Assembly (NCBI RefSeq): GCF_033807715.1
Contig: NC_084599.1
Location: forward strand, 25,849,125 to 25,913,124
Direction of reading: 5' to 3'
Source: Cololabis saira
Lineage: Eukaryota > Chordata > Actinopteri > Beloniformes > Belonidae
Length of the DNA: 64,000 nt
The notes beneath the pieces are model-generated. The model made no database searches and was not told the DNA's origin. It worked only from the letters and a program-made list of their open reading frames with translations. The position numbers and the translations under genes were made by a program. Of this stretch, positions 51,588 to 64,000 are shown piece by piece (the stretch's first letter is position 1; each line of letters starts with the position of its first letter).

Positions 51588-52129
51588 CAGAAATACTGTA
51601 AGTGAGGAAGGCTGGTCATTAAAAACAGGTGGTTCCATTAAGTCAAACTTTTCCAGCAGACTTACTTCACCAGACGGAAAAGCAACAGCTAGTGAAACAG
51701 TGAATTGGTCAGACTTGCACCCCTGCACACCCTGTACGCTCTACTCTATTTTTTCTAACACTGTATATGTATACACACAGGTATATATAGTATATATACA
51801 CATTTCCTTTTTTTTTTTTTTTTGACCAAAAAGGTATAAGCTGAAGCCTCATGGCTTATTTTTTCTATCCTTTTCAACAAAAGGCAGACTACAGAAAAGG
51901 AAAAAAGATACTAATAAGAAGAAAAACGAAACGAACGAACAAAACAAAGAAAAGAAAATGAACAAAGAAGAGAAGAAAATAAATGTGGTCACTCACGATT
52001 GAGGACAGCTGCAGGAGGAAAGTTGCATAATTTAGACAGTTTAATATGAAGATAATTTATATTAGTGTTCTATATGTATCTATTATTTTAGATTAATAAT
52101 TTTTTTTTAATTTGTAAATTGAGCTACTT
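51588..52129 (+). other. hykk 3' region
   Basis: Follows the stop codon. A possible AATAAA lies at 51978-51983, after a purine-rich simple tract (about 51890-51985). The transcript end is uncertain. Confidence 0.4.
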
Positions 52130-52660
52130 TTTTTTAGTTCCTCATCCAGGCGGTTCCATAGTTTCACGCCTTCGACACTGATACACCTTGACATTTGTTT
52201 TTTCTTGGCCATTTCTGCTCAAAAATGCCATAGCCCCTTAGGTTGTGCCTGCTTTCCCTCACCTGGAACAACTCCAGGATACAGTCAGGGAGCATCTGGT
52301 TGTGTGCCTTGTACATTGTTATTGCTGTCTTGAATTTGATTAAATCGCATAATTTTATTGTGTTTGACTGGATGAAAAGTGGATTTGTTGGTGCGTAGTA
52401 TTCAGCATGGTTGACAATTCTAATAGCTTTTTTTTGGAGTAGAAATATTGGATTTATATTTGTTTGATAGTTGTTCCCCCATATTTCCACACAGTAACTG
52501 ATGTGTGGAAGTACGAGGGAACAATACAGTAGATACAGTGAGTTCTGGTCCAAATTTGCTTTCATTTTGTACAGTATAGCTATTGTTTTGAATAATTTTG
52601 ATCTTAAGTTATTTATGTGAGGCTTCCAGTTTAGTTTGCTGTCAATTATGATGTATACAG
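52130..52660 (-). mobile_element. LINE reverse-transcriptase C-terminal fragment (second LINE type)
   Basis: The minus-strand frame 52565-52164 encodes SLYLLYCSLVLPHISYCVEI, WGNNYQTNINPIFLLQKKAI, RIVNHAEYYAPTNPLFIQS and LPDCILELFQVRE. This is the post-catalytic region of a non-LTR retrotransposon protein, with wording different from the L2 pieces. It probably continues upstream to about 52650 with a frameshift. The YxDD catalytic part is not in the window. A 5'-truncated copy. Confidence 0.8.
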
Positions 52661-52844
52661 TCGATTAGGGTCTGGCTGCAGATCTTAAGCTGGTGGAGCT
52701 TCTCTCCGGCCTGGAAACATGTGACCCTCACCTCCCCTGGTATGTTACCCCAACCACCTGAGAGTGGAGGTTGCATGTTTCTGGTCCACGCTGGAACTCC
52801 ACTTTCTCCATTGAGCTTTTCTAAATACTCTTAAATTAAATAGT

Positions 52845-53328
52845 TACCTGCTGTACTCTACTGCCCTTATTTTTTAACAACTTGTGCTTTTTATTATTTT
52901 ACCTCTTTTCTTATCATTTTATTTCATTTTATTTGTTATTTAAGCGTACTCTTAAATACTTATGATTTCTGAAAACCGTGCAAAGTTATGGATAAGCCCT
53001 GAATGCAGACATTGTGACATGGTACTGTCCAATTGGTTTGATTCACTGCACGAATCGGCACAGATTACTTTTGTAATACTGTATTTGACCCGGTCTTTGT
53101 ACGTTTTGACCGTATAGAAACGTAATTCTTGCCATTTTAAGAATGAGATGTACCTGCTGTTCTCTACTGCCCTTACTTTTTAACAACGTGTGCTTTTTAT
53201 TATTTTACCTCTTTTCTTATCATTTTATTTCATTCTATTTATTATTTACTGTTTAATTGTGTCTTGCCACTTTGAATGACCTTGTGTTGAATTGTGCTAT
53301 ACAATTAAACTTGCCTTGCCTTGAATAG
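52845..53328. repeat. Duplicated LINE 3' UTR segments
   Basis: A ~95-bp block (CTGCTGTACTCTACTGCCCT onward to CATTTTATTTGTTATTTA) at 52850-52945 recurs at 53155-53260. Its complement is at 42780-42860, next to the L2 3' end. The second copy runs on to the tail CAATTAAACTTGCCTTGCCT at about 53328. These are LINE tails, not genes. Confidence 0.7.
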
Positions 53329-55771
53329 GCTCTTCATCGGTTTCATCCAGCCCAGGGGAGGAACTGTGGAGCATGGGCAGTTAGGTTTTGTTTGATCGTA
53401 GTCAGATTATGCCCCTTTTGCACAGGATTAAAATGATCTGGGGACCTGTGGTAATCTGTATTAATTACAGAGGAAGTTTGTGTTTAAACTGGTGCGAAAG
53501 CACCATGCCTGTGATATGTGAAGTAAAAGTTCCATCACAAATTACATACCGTACTTCAGCAAACAGTGAGGTCATGAGATTTAAATTCTGTCTGAATGCA
53601 GATGTCAGTAATCTGGTGAAGACCAGGCAGGAATGTTGGGGGGGAAAAAAAGTTTACCTCTCGTTGCTTTTTCTGCCTCTTTTAAACTGCCATTTTGGCG
53701 ATTGCTGTGTGAAATTATATTACTACTTCAGCTTATATCCTCCACATACAGTAAACTTTTTATCTTTCATTAAGTTCTAAGCCTCTCTGACCGCGCCAAA
53801 ACCTTTAGGGGTTCAGTGAAAGCTCTGGTTGCGTTTAACGTTAATTTTACGGTTACCATGGCAACTGCAACACATACCCCATTTTCCCGATTTTGTCGCT
53901 TGTCAAAATGTGACGTTTCGTCACTGAAATCTAAGTCTTGAGTTTCTGATCAGAAGCTTCCATAGTCAAGGCAAGGCAAGGCACGTGTATTTATATACCA
54001 AATTTTAATGTACAAGACTATTGAGTGGCATAAAAAGAGGAAAAAAAGGCATTAAAAAGTATAAGGCGTTAAAAGAATAAATTTAAGACAGACTTATGTA
54101 GTGTAAGTTATTGTTAAACGCAAAGCCTCAATGTCACATCCCGGATCAATGTCTGTGAATGTCTGTAAAACACAGACGGCACTTATCCAGCGGGAACGCT
54201 TGGATCTGCTGCAGGTCCACACATCATTTTAGTCCTGTGCCAATCATACAAAAGAAATAAAGACAATAGGCTATTTTAAAGTAACAAGTCATGTGCCTTT
54301 TCAAATTTATGTTTTTAAAGAGGTTTTGTTGCTTTTTGTTAACTATGAATGTTGTACTGTAAAAGCAAAAGAGATTATTTAAAATCATGCCAGAATGAGA
54401 AGATATTTAGAAAGTAGCTTTAGCGTTAGACCTCAGAGAAAGTGATGTTTGCAGATGAGGTATAACTGATCAGGTAATACTTGAAATGATGATTCCTTTG
54501 GGTTTAAATGGTTAATTGGACTTACAGTATGTAGGAAAATGCCAGTTAGGCCTTTTGTGGGTATAATTGGGTTGATTTTATTATATAAAACAAGCAATAC
54601 ATTCATACACTCTGACTTATAAATATGTAACTGTAGCTCCCTCAAAATGTATGCATTAGAAAATAAAACCAACAAAAACTATCATTCGTACTAAGCAATG
54701 GTCCACTTAATGCATACACCAGGGAATTTAAATTACCCTAAACTACCAGTCCTGATGCAAAGTTACGTAATTAAATACGTTTCTGAAAGTGATTATGAAG
54801 TTGTTTTTGTTGATAAAGAAGGGGTGCAGTTAAAATCAAACCCACATATAGAAAGATGTAGGGCCGGATGTACATGATGATGTTGTTGTTCGCAGTGTTC
54901 ACACCTAATAGTGTAGACCATGCTGTTGGAATCAATGAAAAAAAAAATTGTTTATACAGTTATACACATTCAAAAAGGAGTGAGAAAAAGTATACACTCT
55001 TGTAGTCTCACCCCCTCTCCCTAAGTCATCAATATTAATTAAATAGCTCCCTATATTATGTAATATGTAAACTATACTAAATATAGTCTAAATTATACAG
55101 AGTATCGTCATAGATATCACGCACACACACACTTTGTGTCAATAAACTTATCTAAATGGTTTTCAGATGGTCCTGGATTATGGAGGCCCAAACTGACATA
55201 CATGTAAATAAAAATAAAAGCAGAAATCTATATTTTTTGTTTTTCCATGTCCTTATAAATGCATTTGTTGCTTTTACATTCCCTCGTCTCCTCTTTTTAC
55301 TTTACCTTATTCATTTCTGCCTCATTATGCAAAAGAGGAGGTCTGTCCTTCTTGGTCCAGCTCTTCTACTATTGGTCAATAAACAGGAAGAAGCAGGATC
55401 GGGCCAAAATCAAGACTATTGCACAACTGGGGTAAGCATACATAACCCTCATATTCGTTGAAGTGTATGTATAATGCTGCTCTCACTACCTTTTTGTTTA
55501 CAAAATCAGCCTCACTGAAGACTGAATATTGTCTAATGGGTGAATTTATAAAATGATCTATTGATGTTATGTGGTGTAGGGTAGTCACAGGGACATTATA
55601 AAACAAACAAAGCAGCTAGTGTATATTAACTATAAATCTGGACATTATTACTACTTTTAGTCTTTAGGCTGTGCAATGGTGTTAAGACGAGGGAATGCAA
55701 AAACAAGGAACGCATGTATAATGAAAAGGAAAAACAAAATATATATATTATATACATACAGTATATGTATG

Positions 55772-55775
<4 letters not shown>
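53329..55775. other. Intergenic with one LINE/SINE tail
   Basis: CAAGGCAAGGCAAGGCACGT at about 53968, followed by TTTAATGTACAAGACTATTG to about 54110, is a common repeat tail. The frames at 53388-53780 and 55156-55461 have no domain. No gene is supported. Confidence 0.45.

Positions 55776-55850
<75 letters not shown>
55776..55850. repeat. (TA)n microsatellite
   Basis: TA dinucleotides preceded by GTATGTATGTA. It creates an artificial Y-I repeat frame. Confidence 0.98.
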
Positions 55851-55854
<4 letters not shown>

Positions 55855-58800
55855 GTTTTTATTTTTAAGTGTCAGTTTTGGTCCTCAATACTGGATCAGA
55901 GATTGTTTTTGCCAATTCAGGTCCAACATTTACAAAAAACTGTTTAAAGCTTTTCGCCACATCCTCCATTTGATCATTTTCCCTTTCCTTATAAATGAAG
56001 TATTTAGCATAACTATTTACTCTAGCACTCTTTCTAACAACAGTATTTAGTATGCTCCATATTTGTATCTAATTCTAATAATATTTTTTCAATGTCTTAT
56101 AATATCCTTGCTTTTTATTCTCCTTATGTACCCCTCCGCCATGATGAGCTGGCGAATCAAGGAGGGAACGACACCGATTCTTCATATCAAAAAGAGCCAT
56201 CAGAACTCACTTCAGCTGCTTGTATTCCGGCATGGGTATCTGCAAGCAAATTGTTCATGGAGGATGGACCAGAGTAAGGGAAGTCACTATATTTGTAGGG
56301 AGACAAATAAATAAATGAAATGCATTTGGAGCAGCCGAAGACATGGGGCTTGGGACGTTGAACCCCGGATCGTGTTTTATGATGTTTTAATTTTTTTCAA
56401 ACTAACACTTCAGCTGAGGTGGAAACTGAGGCACTCTGATTGCCACTTCAAATGTAAACAGATTTAAAACTAATTAAGCAACATTAGTGTAAGCAAATAA
56501 GAACATGAGCCACAATTTCATTCTCATCAAGCTTTAAAAAAACTGAAAGCTGAGTTCAATTTAATTTTTGAATGAAATGGTTGTTTTTCAGCCAAATTGA
56601 AAGAACAAATTTTCATCATAAAATCACCCGCCTTTCAGGGCAATACTTTAGATATTTGATTTCCCTGAGGCACGGTGAGAAAAAGAAACACTCTTTTATC
56701 TCCCTCGACTGGACTTAGGAGCAGCATTATTGGAGTTTCTGCTTTCTATTCTAAGGTATGAGTGTAACTGCAGCATTTATAGCACTCAAGGCTCACGACC
56801 ACCTGAATCTCTTTAGTATGAGAAAACACAGACTGCTGAGGCCACTCGGACAGCGAGAAAACCAACAGACCCGTCTGCAGAATTTCAAGTGTTTGAGGAT
56901 TCAGCCCTCGGTGCAGGTACGGTCACTTGTCAAGGCTGGTCACCAGCAAGACCTGAATCACATCAGCTGTTTATCGCAGCACAGATGGTGATGTTTAGTT
57001 TATTACATTTAAGTTTGTTAAGTTTACAGAAAAGATCATGTTTGGACTTAAGATCACAGATGGTTGAATTTCTGCATTGACATGGTTTCAGTTAGAGTAA
57101 TGATCGGTCGTAAAGACTGCTGCTGTTATGGATGGAAAGAGCTGGAGGGGATTAGGAAATCAGGAAGTCCTTGCAGTGCCGGGCTCTATACATCTGTTTG
57201 TTTTTACAGTCACCGTACCTGATGAGAACACAGACATGGCAAAAACAATGTGTGGAAAAAATGCTGCAGCATCTTAAGAAACACAGGATAAGGGACGAAT
57301 CTGTTTAAGACAACTTTGGGATTGTATTTTTCCATCTTTCTTTTTTTCTATGAACAATTCTTGTTTGTTTCTCTTTTATGCAAAACCAGATACATATTTT
57401 GTAGATGAGATGCCTCTTTTCTATTAATGACTGGCTGGTGCATTAGATAATTAAGCTGTCAGAGCAGGGACAATGATCAATTCGATTTTATTGTCAGTTA
57501 TTAAAGTCAGTGGAAAAAAGTTTTAAAAAGCTAAAGAAACCGGAGGGGAAAACTGTTCCCATCGCTTGTTTTTGGAGACGGCCCCTCTGTTAAATGGCCC
57601 CACTGGAGATTTTTGTGATTTCATTGTATGAAAAACAAATCTAGTCAAAAATGAAGCAAATATGTTTGTGCCCTACATTCAGCTTAAATTATGGCCTTTT
57701 TTCTTTTTTCTCTTTTCTCTTTTTTTTTTACAAGTTGACACCATTTCCTGAGGTCCGGGTCAGAGTGGCTGACTGAGGTATGGAGTCTTGTTCAGGACGA
57801 CTCCCCACGTCTCTCCAAGCTGAAAAGCCCATGGAGCGCAGCACACCATACCCCTGCTCATGGCTTCATGCTCTTTTGTAGAGCATCTGTCTCCTTTGAG
57901 ATCGATGGTAGAGCTGTACGGTACCATTTATACAAAAATAGACATGAATTGCACTCAATAACTGTCAGAGCAGGTTATAGCACTTGAGAGAACACACAGT
58001 TATTAGTCTGATAGACAGCTCACACGAACACACTAACAAAAGCCCTAACTACAAAAACAAAACTATTTTTCTCTGAGGTCATTCGTGCAATAATCTGCAG
58101 ACTCCGTGAGCTGCTTGAATTAATGAACCCTGAATTTCAACTAACATTCTTACAGGCTGACTTTGCGTACAGCTGCTTCGTTAAATTTTTAAACACTTAC
58201 ATTTTCTGTGTCGACTCTTGGGCTGCACGACGTTGGCTGTAATCCCGCAGTTTAGTCTTTAGTCGGGACTTTATTTGGCCTGTGCTGGTGAAACAGGCTG
58301 AGCTAAATCGGCACACAAAATGGCTTTGGTTTAAAACAAATGTTTGCCAATGTAAAGATAGATACCCCAGTGCCTATGTGGCAGGCACATGTGGATCCGA
58401 TCGGGGTTATTTTTGGCACCTTTAGCTCAGTTTTAACAGTACCGAGTGTTGTGTGACTTTACGGTCATGAGCCGGGCCTATCTTAGGTTATGACGTGTTG
58501 CATGGCCCAGATGTGGCCCAGATGCCAGGCTTTCGGTTATGACAAACCACGTCAAAGTCTTTGTGTCCTAACGGAAACTGTGATTTCTGCCATGTCTGTT
58601 GAATGTGAAGGCGAGTTCATGCAGCCACACTCAGCCTGACTCAATTTCCTCAGTCAAGGCTAAATATTGCCCAAAGAAAATCTGCAGATGTGGGTCACGT
58701 CTCGGGGAAACACATGCAAAGCTCTCTTTATAGGTTCCTGCTCTACAGTGATGTCTGAGAACTTTTATTTTATGTCAGAAAAAAGATCAGAGGAGAGTAT

Positions 58801-61800
58801 TTTCTTCATCAAGTGTACGGAAACACAACAGGAAAAAACTCTGCTATTTTGGTCTATTTTCAGAGTAGTTACCTCCACCACAGAGGTTTTGTGGGTGGTT
58901 AGGTTTTCTCTGAAGGTTGTTGGGGGCTGAGCATTTTTTTTTTTTTTTTTTATGAATGAATGAATGAATTGTTATATTTTAACCAGTAATTTGATATATC
59001 CCAACTTAAAAGGGATCGGCTATTGAATTTGAGCTGACTCTGGAAGTATCCTGCCAAAAAAGATTATATGGCTGCAACAGTTTTTTTATTTGTCTGGCCT
59101 CAAAATTACTAAAAGAAAAAAGGAAATGAATGCTAGAAGCTAATCCCTCATGATCTCCTTCAAGACATAATTACAATATCCATCCTACATGCTGTCCAGA
59201 ATCATCTTTACATAAATGTAATACAGGTAACATGTCTTGTTATATACTGGAGAACTGTTTAGGTTGTATCTGTGTATTTCACCCCAAGTGAGATGAAATA
59301 GGCTCCAGCTAACCCCGTTGATCCTGAATTTGACTAAGTGGCTATAGGAAATGGATGGATGGATGTCTAGTTATGTAGTGGTTTGTTTCTTTTTGTGGAT
59401 ATTCCAGTTGAGGAGCGTGGGAATCACAACCGCAAGCTCACATCCAGAGGGAACCAGTGTATGGATCTCAGTGCCTTTAATGAGAATTTGATGGTTTTAC
59501 AATCTAATTAAACAGGCAAAGATGTGGAAGGAACTAAATAGCAGAACAAATGTGGATTCCATCATCCGTTCATTAAAAATGCCAACGTTCAACACTAGAT
59601 GGCGCGATCACCCCACTCATCTCGCATCCCGTGCAGTTTCCCCCTCCTGAATTATTCTCCCAATCACGTACAGTATTGGCTTTTAAAACATTGGCAGTTT
59701 ATTCTGTCAGCCCTAAGAAATGTGGGTGTACTTCACATCTTGGTTTGTATTTTCAGAAAATCAGCAGGTTTAGCTGCTGGAATGAGAGTGTTTTGTCAAA
59801 AGTTGTGTAGAAGTGCACATCATTTTGTGTTACAGCATTGTAGTGCAATGACGAAAAGGCTCGAACAACTGCCAGACGATGAAGAATAAATGAGGAAACT
59901 GTTTATGGAACCAGATCTGATTACAAGTTTAACTCCACCACCATTTATAAACCCGGTGATAAAACCTGGAGAAAGCTACAGCTGCGCGAGTGTTTTTTTT
60001 TTCTTTTTAAACTTTATTTTGCTGAATCACACCTCCAAGTGCTGCTGTGCTGCAAACACCTCCGCCAGAGACTGCTTTCACACACATACAACGCTTGTCC
60101 TGTACCTACAACCTCCCACCTCAAAGGCACCATCTGCCCTCTGCCCCCGCTGCAGCAGCTCGCAATATGTACCTCCACTCATGCAGAAAAAGTCACAGTG
60201 TGTGTCTGTAAATGTCTGCCTGGGTTCACGTTTGTTTTCCGTCTGTTTCGCTGTAGTTCACCAGCATCTGAGCACAGCAAGCCCAGGGAGGCATCTATCT
60301 GAACCTGCTGTGCTGTATGCTTTGCAAGCTGCAGTTGTTTCACTGTCTGTTCTGCCTTTTTCTCTTTTTCTCCGCAGTCCTTTTAATCCATGCTCTTCAT
60401 ATCACGACTGCAACAGAAATGACGGCACTCAAAGGACGTAATACATGAATCCCACTTATCAATGCCACTAATCCTCTTGGCATTTCAGAACAGAGCTCCA
60501 GGTCTACCCTGCATCTTACTTTAAAATTACAGGGAAACATTTGAATTCATAGGTCCTACCAATCCAGAGGCTGCCCAATGTCAGAAATCACTCCTTTAAA
60601 ATAAACAGTTAGACTTCTTGAAGAAAAACACAAGACAGAAATACAATTAAACTTCAAACGTAATAACAATTAAATGAAAAGTTGATATTCCATAAATCCA
60701 AATTATAATCTGATATATTGTCTTTGTGTTGTGGCAAACCCTTCCAGTTATTCATGGGTAGATTTATGCACTATACACCCAGCACTTTGGAGTTTTGCAG
60801 AGGATATAATGCCTCCAAAGAATAACTAGAGAAAGCTGCAGGAGGTAACGCTTCTACCTCCGTCTCTCCAGCACTGCTGTGGGTTTGTTTTGTGCACTTG
60901 CCAGACATAACTCCCCTCCAATGTTGAGCTCAGTGTTACTGATTTCCATTAAAATGCATTTCTGGGAGTCCTCAGGGTCAATTTGTCAGATGGTTTAGAA
61001 TTTTTTGTTTTTACCATGCAGATATTTCTGGACTGAAAACATTTCTCAGACTCCACCGTTTGACACAGAGAGTGCAGGCTATTGGAGTGCAGGAAAGCTA
61101 CCCATATGTGTAATAGTATGCTGGTACTATAAACTGGTCTTGGCTGTTGTAAATGGCGACATTTTGCTGCTCGACCGTTCACCGGGCACCTGCAGATTCA
61201 GGCTCCGATATAGCTGACAGAGACACCAGGCTCGCTGGTCCTTCGGCGGCTACTACTCAGCAGTCTTACTGATGTCCCTACGTCTATTTTTGCCACAGAA
61301 ACGTGCGTAAATTTGACTTGTAAATGGCCATAATGACGGACTTCAAATGAATATTTAATTCCAGTCAGTAATAATATGGACTTTGTCTTAAAATGACTAT
61401 TTCACAGCAAAACTATTCATTTGCTTTAGCTGTAATCATCTAAACTGTGTTCCATTGCAACCAGTCAAGATTTACTTTGACTTATGGATTGCATAATAGC
61501 TGGAAATAACCCCCGTTTAAAGGATGTTAATACAGGGAGCATTAAAGGTAACAAAATATTGTCCAGTCTTTATGGCTACACATTCCCTTGCAATAAAACA
61601 AAGTGTCTTCAAGCAGAATTTAATAGCCAAGAAAGAGCTGCAGTGCATGTGCAATATTTAATATGCTGGTGGAATAGAAAAATCTTTTCCAGTCAACTTT
61701 AACTACATTAAAAATAAAGCGGCTGAAGAGCAGACACAATGCTTCTGAAACATTTCCTGTAAAGGCTGAAAGCTTTTGCAACTGCACTGTAATACAGCTG

Positions 61801-64000
61801 GATCCAGATGATGCAAAGATACTGACTGGTTTCCTGAAACGTCAGTCTCTGCATTTGTATGTGAATTTATTATTTTTTTAAATGGACTCCCTCGACTGAC
61901 CACTAGGGGCCATCTCCAAGAGCATGTCAAACTCTATCATCCCCCAAATGTGCAATTTACAGCATAAATACACATAGTTACAGCCTTATCACAGCTAGAT
62001 TTAATACCTAAGACAAGTGAATGGGGGTCAGTTTACATCCTCCAGTATAACTGAATGAATGAGGCCTCAAATGTGTCCATCATTTGGTCGACAAAGCGCT
62101 GGCTGGTCGATGTTTCTGTTCAAGCTCAATCAGAGCATTGGCTGAACTTCCTGTAGCTCCAGCACTACTCGTTGCAACCAAAACAAAATTCAAAACATCA
62201 GAGATAACATCAGATTTGATTAGAACGAATGCCAGATAATGACAGTAACCTACAGTATATACTGCAATATGGGCTAGGACAAGCTAAAATAGCTAGCTTG
62301 TGGTGACTGAGAGCCCATTTATGGGCTCATTTGCTCATATTTGAATTTAAAGGCATTGGGCAGAGTCATCTTTTGCAGATATGGCGCTGCACAAGGGTCT
62401 GAAACGAAAGCATCAAACCATACTCTTCAGAAAAATTCCCGGGTGACATTTTTTTACTGCTGTTTCATGAAATCCACCTTGTTTTACATAATTCAGCTGA
62501 CAGACGACGACGCATGAAACGAGTGAAACGTGTCTCCCCTCTCCATCTTGTTGGAAGGCCTAGAGTTTGGCTCCACGTCTGTGAGTGTACAATAATAAAA
62601 GAGATAGGAAAACAAGTCCCATACCTCTTGGCTTTGCCTTTAGTCGTATGTCTTCGTTTTATTGAAAACAACTCCAAGTCTCTGTTTTTCATATAGATTA
62701 ATCAGACACACCGGTCGTGGACGACTGGCCAAACCTTGGCTGCTGCCAAGCCGACCTGTAGGATTACATTACTTACAGATTCTTGTGTAATGCGTATTAG
62801 CTTTGTGGCTGGATGATCTATAGAGGCCACACTGGCGGCGTCGCTACAAATCTAAACGGTCTCTCTTCTGTTTCTCATCTGTTCTGTATCTCACAACTTA
62901 ACAAGATCCAGAAAACCTGATTTGCTGCAAAAATGTGCATCCAGTAACTTCATATTGCTTCAAGAATGCATTTCACAAACATTCATAGATTAGCTTTCCT
63001 TATATTATTATTTGAAGTAGAGAGTTTTATCAGTGATATGAAATATTATGGTATTATATGCTTTCTTGACGGTTACTGATCGTAACTACGGGACGACAAG
63101 TATTTTCTTTTTGTGCTCGACAAGTGTACTTGAAGGATACTTTTACCAATAAAATGTGAAAACTAAGCAGTGCACGGTAGCTTTGGTTGGTGAGCTTGTG
63201 TGGTAGTTCATTTCAGATGAATGCAGCTCACAGTTTCCTGTCATGAATTGTTCTATCAGACTGGCAAAAGCTCACCGACGGGTGAGCAAATGAAAGCAAC
63301 TGGCATGAATTCATTACAACTTTCACACATTATCACGTGTCGCTTTTCAGTATGCGTCTCAGACGTTAATTTGCTGTAACAAGCGTTAGAGCGGCCTATC
63401 TGCACCGAACAGGTGGGAAAGCACAGTGGCCCCTCAGAGCTCCAACATTAGGATGGTGCACACAGAGGGATGGCTAATCGATTAGAGACAGACTGGATTT
63501 GCTGAGCCGACTGAGTCTTGGGTTGAGGCGGAAAAGGGGGAAAAGAAAAAAAGAAAAAGGAAATCTGCGTGTTGGTGTGGGTCTGTTTGGAGGAAGAGGA
63601 GGATGCCGTCTCATTCTGCAGGGAAGCTGACTATCTAAATTACAGGAACTGTAGGTTTGACCAGGTTTGAGTTGTATAGCTTACAGGCGACATCCTCATT
63701 TCCAAAAAGAAAAGTCCAAAATATTCTTGACGGAAGTGGAACTAATGCAGAATGCAATGAGTTGCAAATTACTCTTTTACTGTCATTTATTCAAATTCAA
63801 CATGGCAGGAGTTGGGAGTGGAAGAAAGCCAAAGACTTCAGAAGTTGTCACACTAATATAATTAATAGTTAACAAATCTGGAACATAACTGGGTGTTAAA
63901 AAAAAAAAGAGGAAAAGGGCTTCATCGCTCTGGGAAAGAGTTTGTGAGCAAATGTTTGATAATGTTTCTCAAAGAAAGAGTTGGGAAATCTATGGTTATA
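55851..64000. other. Intergenic, no gene recognised
   Basis: No exon with convincing motif, splice sites and phase was found on either strand. The frames at 59599-59889, 59890-60441 and 56758-56991 are compositionally ordinary and lack domains. 58937-58970 is a T-run with (ATGA)n. 59285-59370 is a repeat tail ending in (GGAT)n. 63530-63560 is purine-rich. Confidence 0.45.
59285..59370. repeat. Dispersed repeat tail ending in (GGAT)n
   Basis: ATAGGCTCCAGCTAACCCCG, CCTGAATTTGACTAAGTGGC and GGAAATGGATGGATGGATG form a well-known vertebrate repeat tail, related to the piece at 22905-23105. Confidence 0.7.

Noticed and set aside
59599..60441. Two consecutive plus-strand frames of 96 and 183 residues
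   Set aside because: Adjacent but separated by a stop; no motif and cysteine/serine-rich composition without pattern. No splice evidence joins them.

Overview
The window is vertebrate nuclear DNA, most likely from a teleost fish. It has small coding exons with GT/AG splice sites set in long AT-rich non-coding stretches, long microsatellites, and repeats of teleost type: L2-like LINE ends, a tRNA-derived SINE, a hAT fragment, a Harbinger-like element, a BEL/Pao relic and several MITEs. No operon, CRISPR array or bacterial signal is present. Only three protein-coding genes are convincing, and all three look intact once spliced.

Layout. 1-833: end of a hAT element with a truncated transposase start. 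882-1094: (ACAT)n. 1797-5252 (+): dynlt2b (tctex1d2), five coding exons encoding 120 aa, with a textbook RFX X-box about 90 bp before the ATG. 6155-6371: tRNA-derived SINE with target duplications. 9137-10289: inverted-repeat element carrying two further elements. 15149-18770 (-): nmur1, a neuromedin U receptor with two coding exons and 434 aa. 21496-22874: Harbinger-like element. 31353-32643: unusual transposon with 220-bp terminal inverted repeats built from sixteen copies of a GTGCGCAC-core palindrome, flanked by a 6-bp duplication. 35893-40220: BEL/Pao relic on the minus strand that has lost its reverse transcriptase and is interrupted by an inverted MITE dimer. 42840-43640: 3' end of an L2 LINE. 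45284-51587 (+): hykk (hydroxylysine kinase), four coding exons and 355 aa, with introns full of nested elements. 52130-54110: more LINE tails. 54110-64000: no recognisable gene.

The three genes have unrelated functions: ciliary dynein-2 light chain, peptide-hormone GPCR, and lysine catabolism kinase. Nothing suggests they act together. The notable content beyond them is the mobile-element structure, especially nested palindromic elements, and the X-box that links dynlt2b to the ciliary RFX programme. All repeat family names come from recognised termini and motifs, not database searches.
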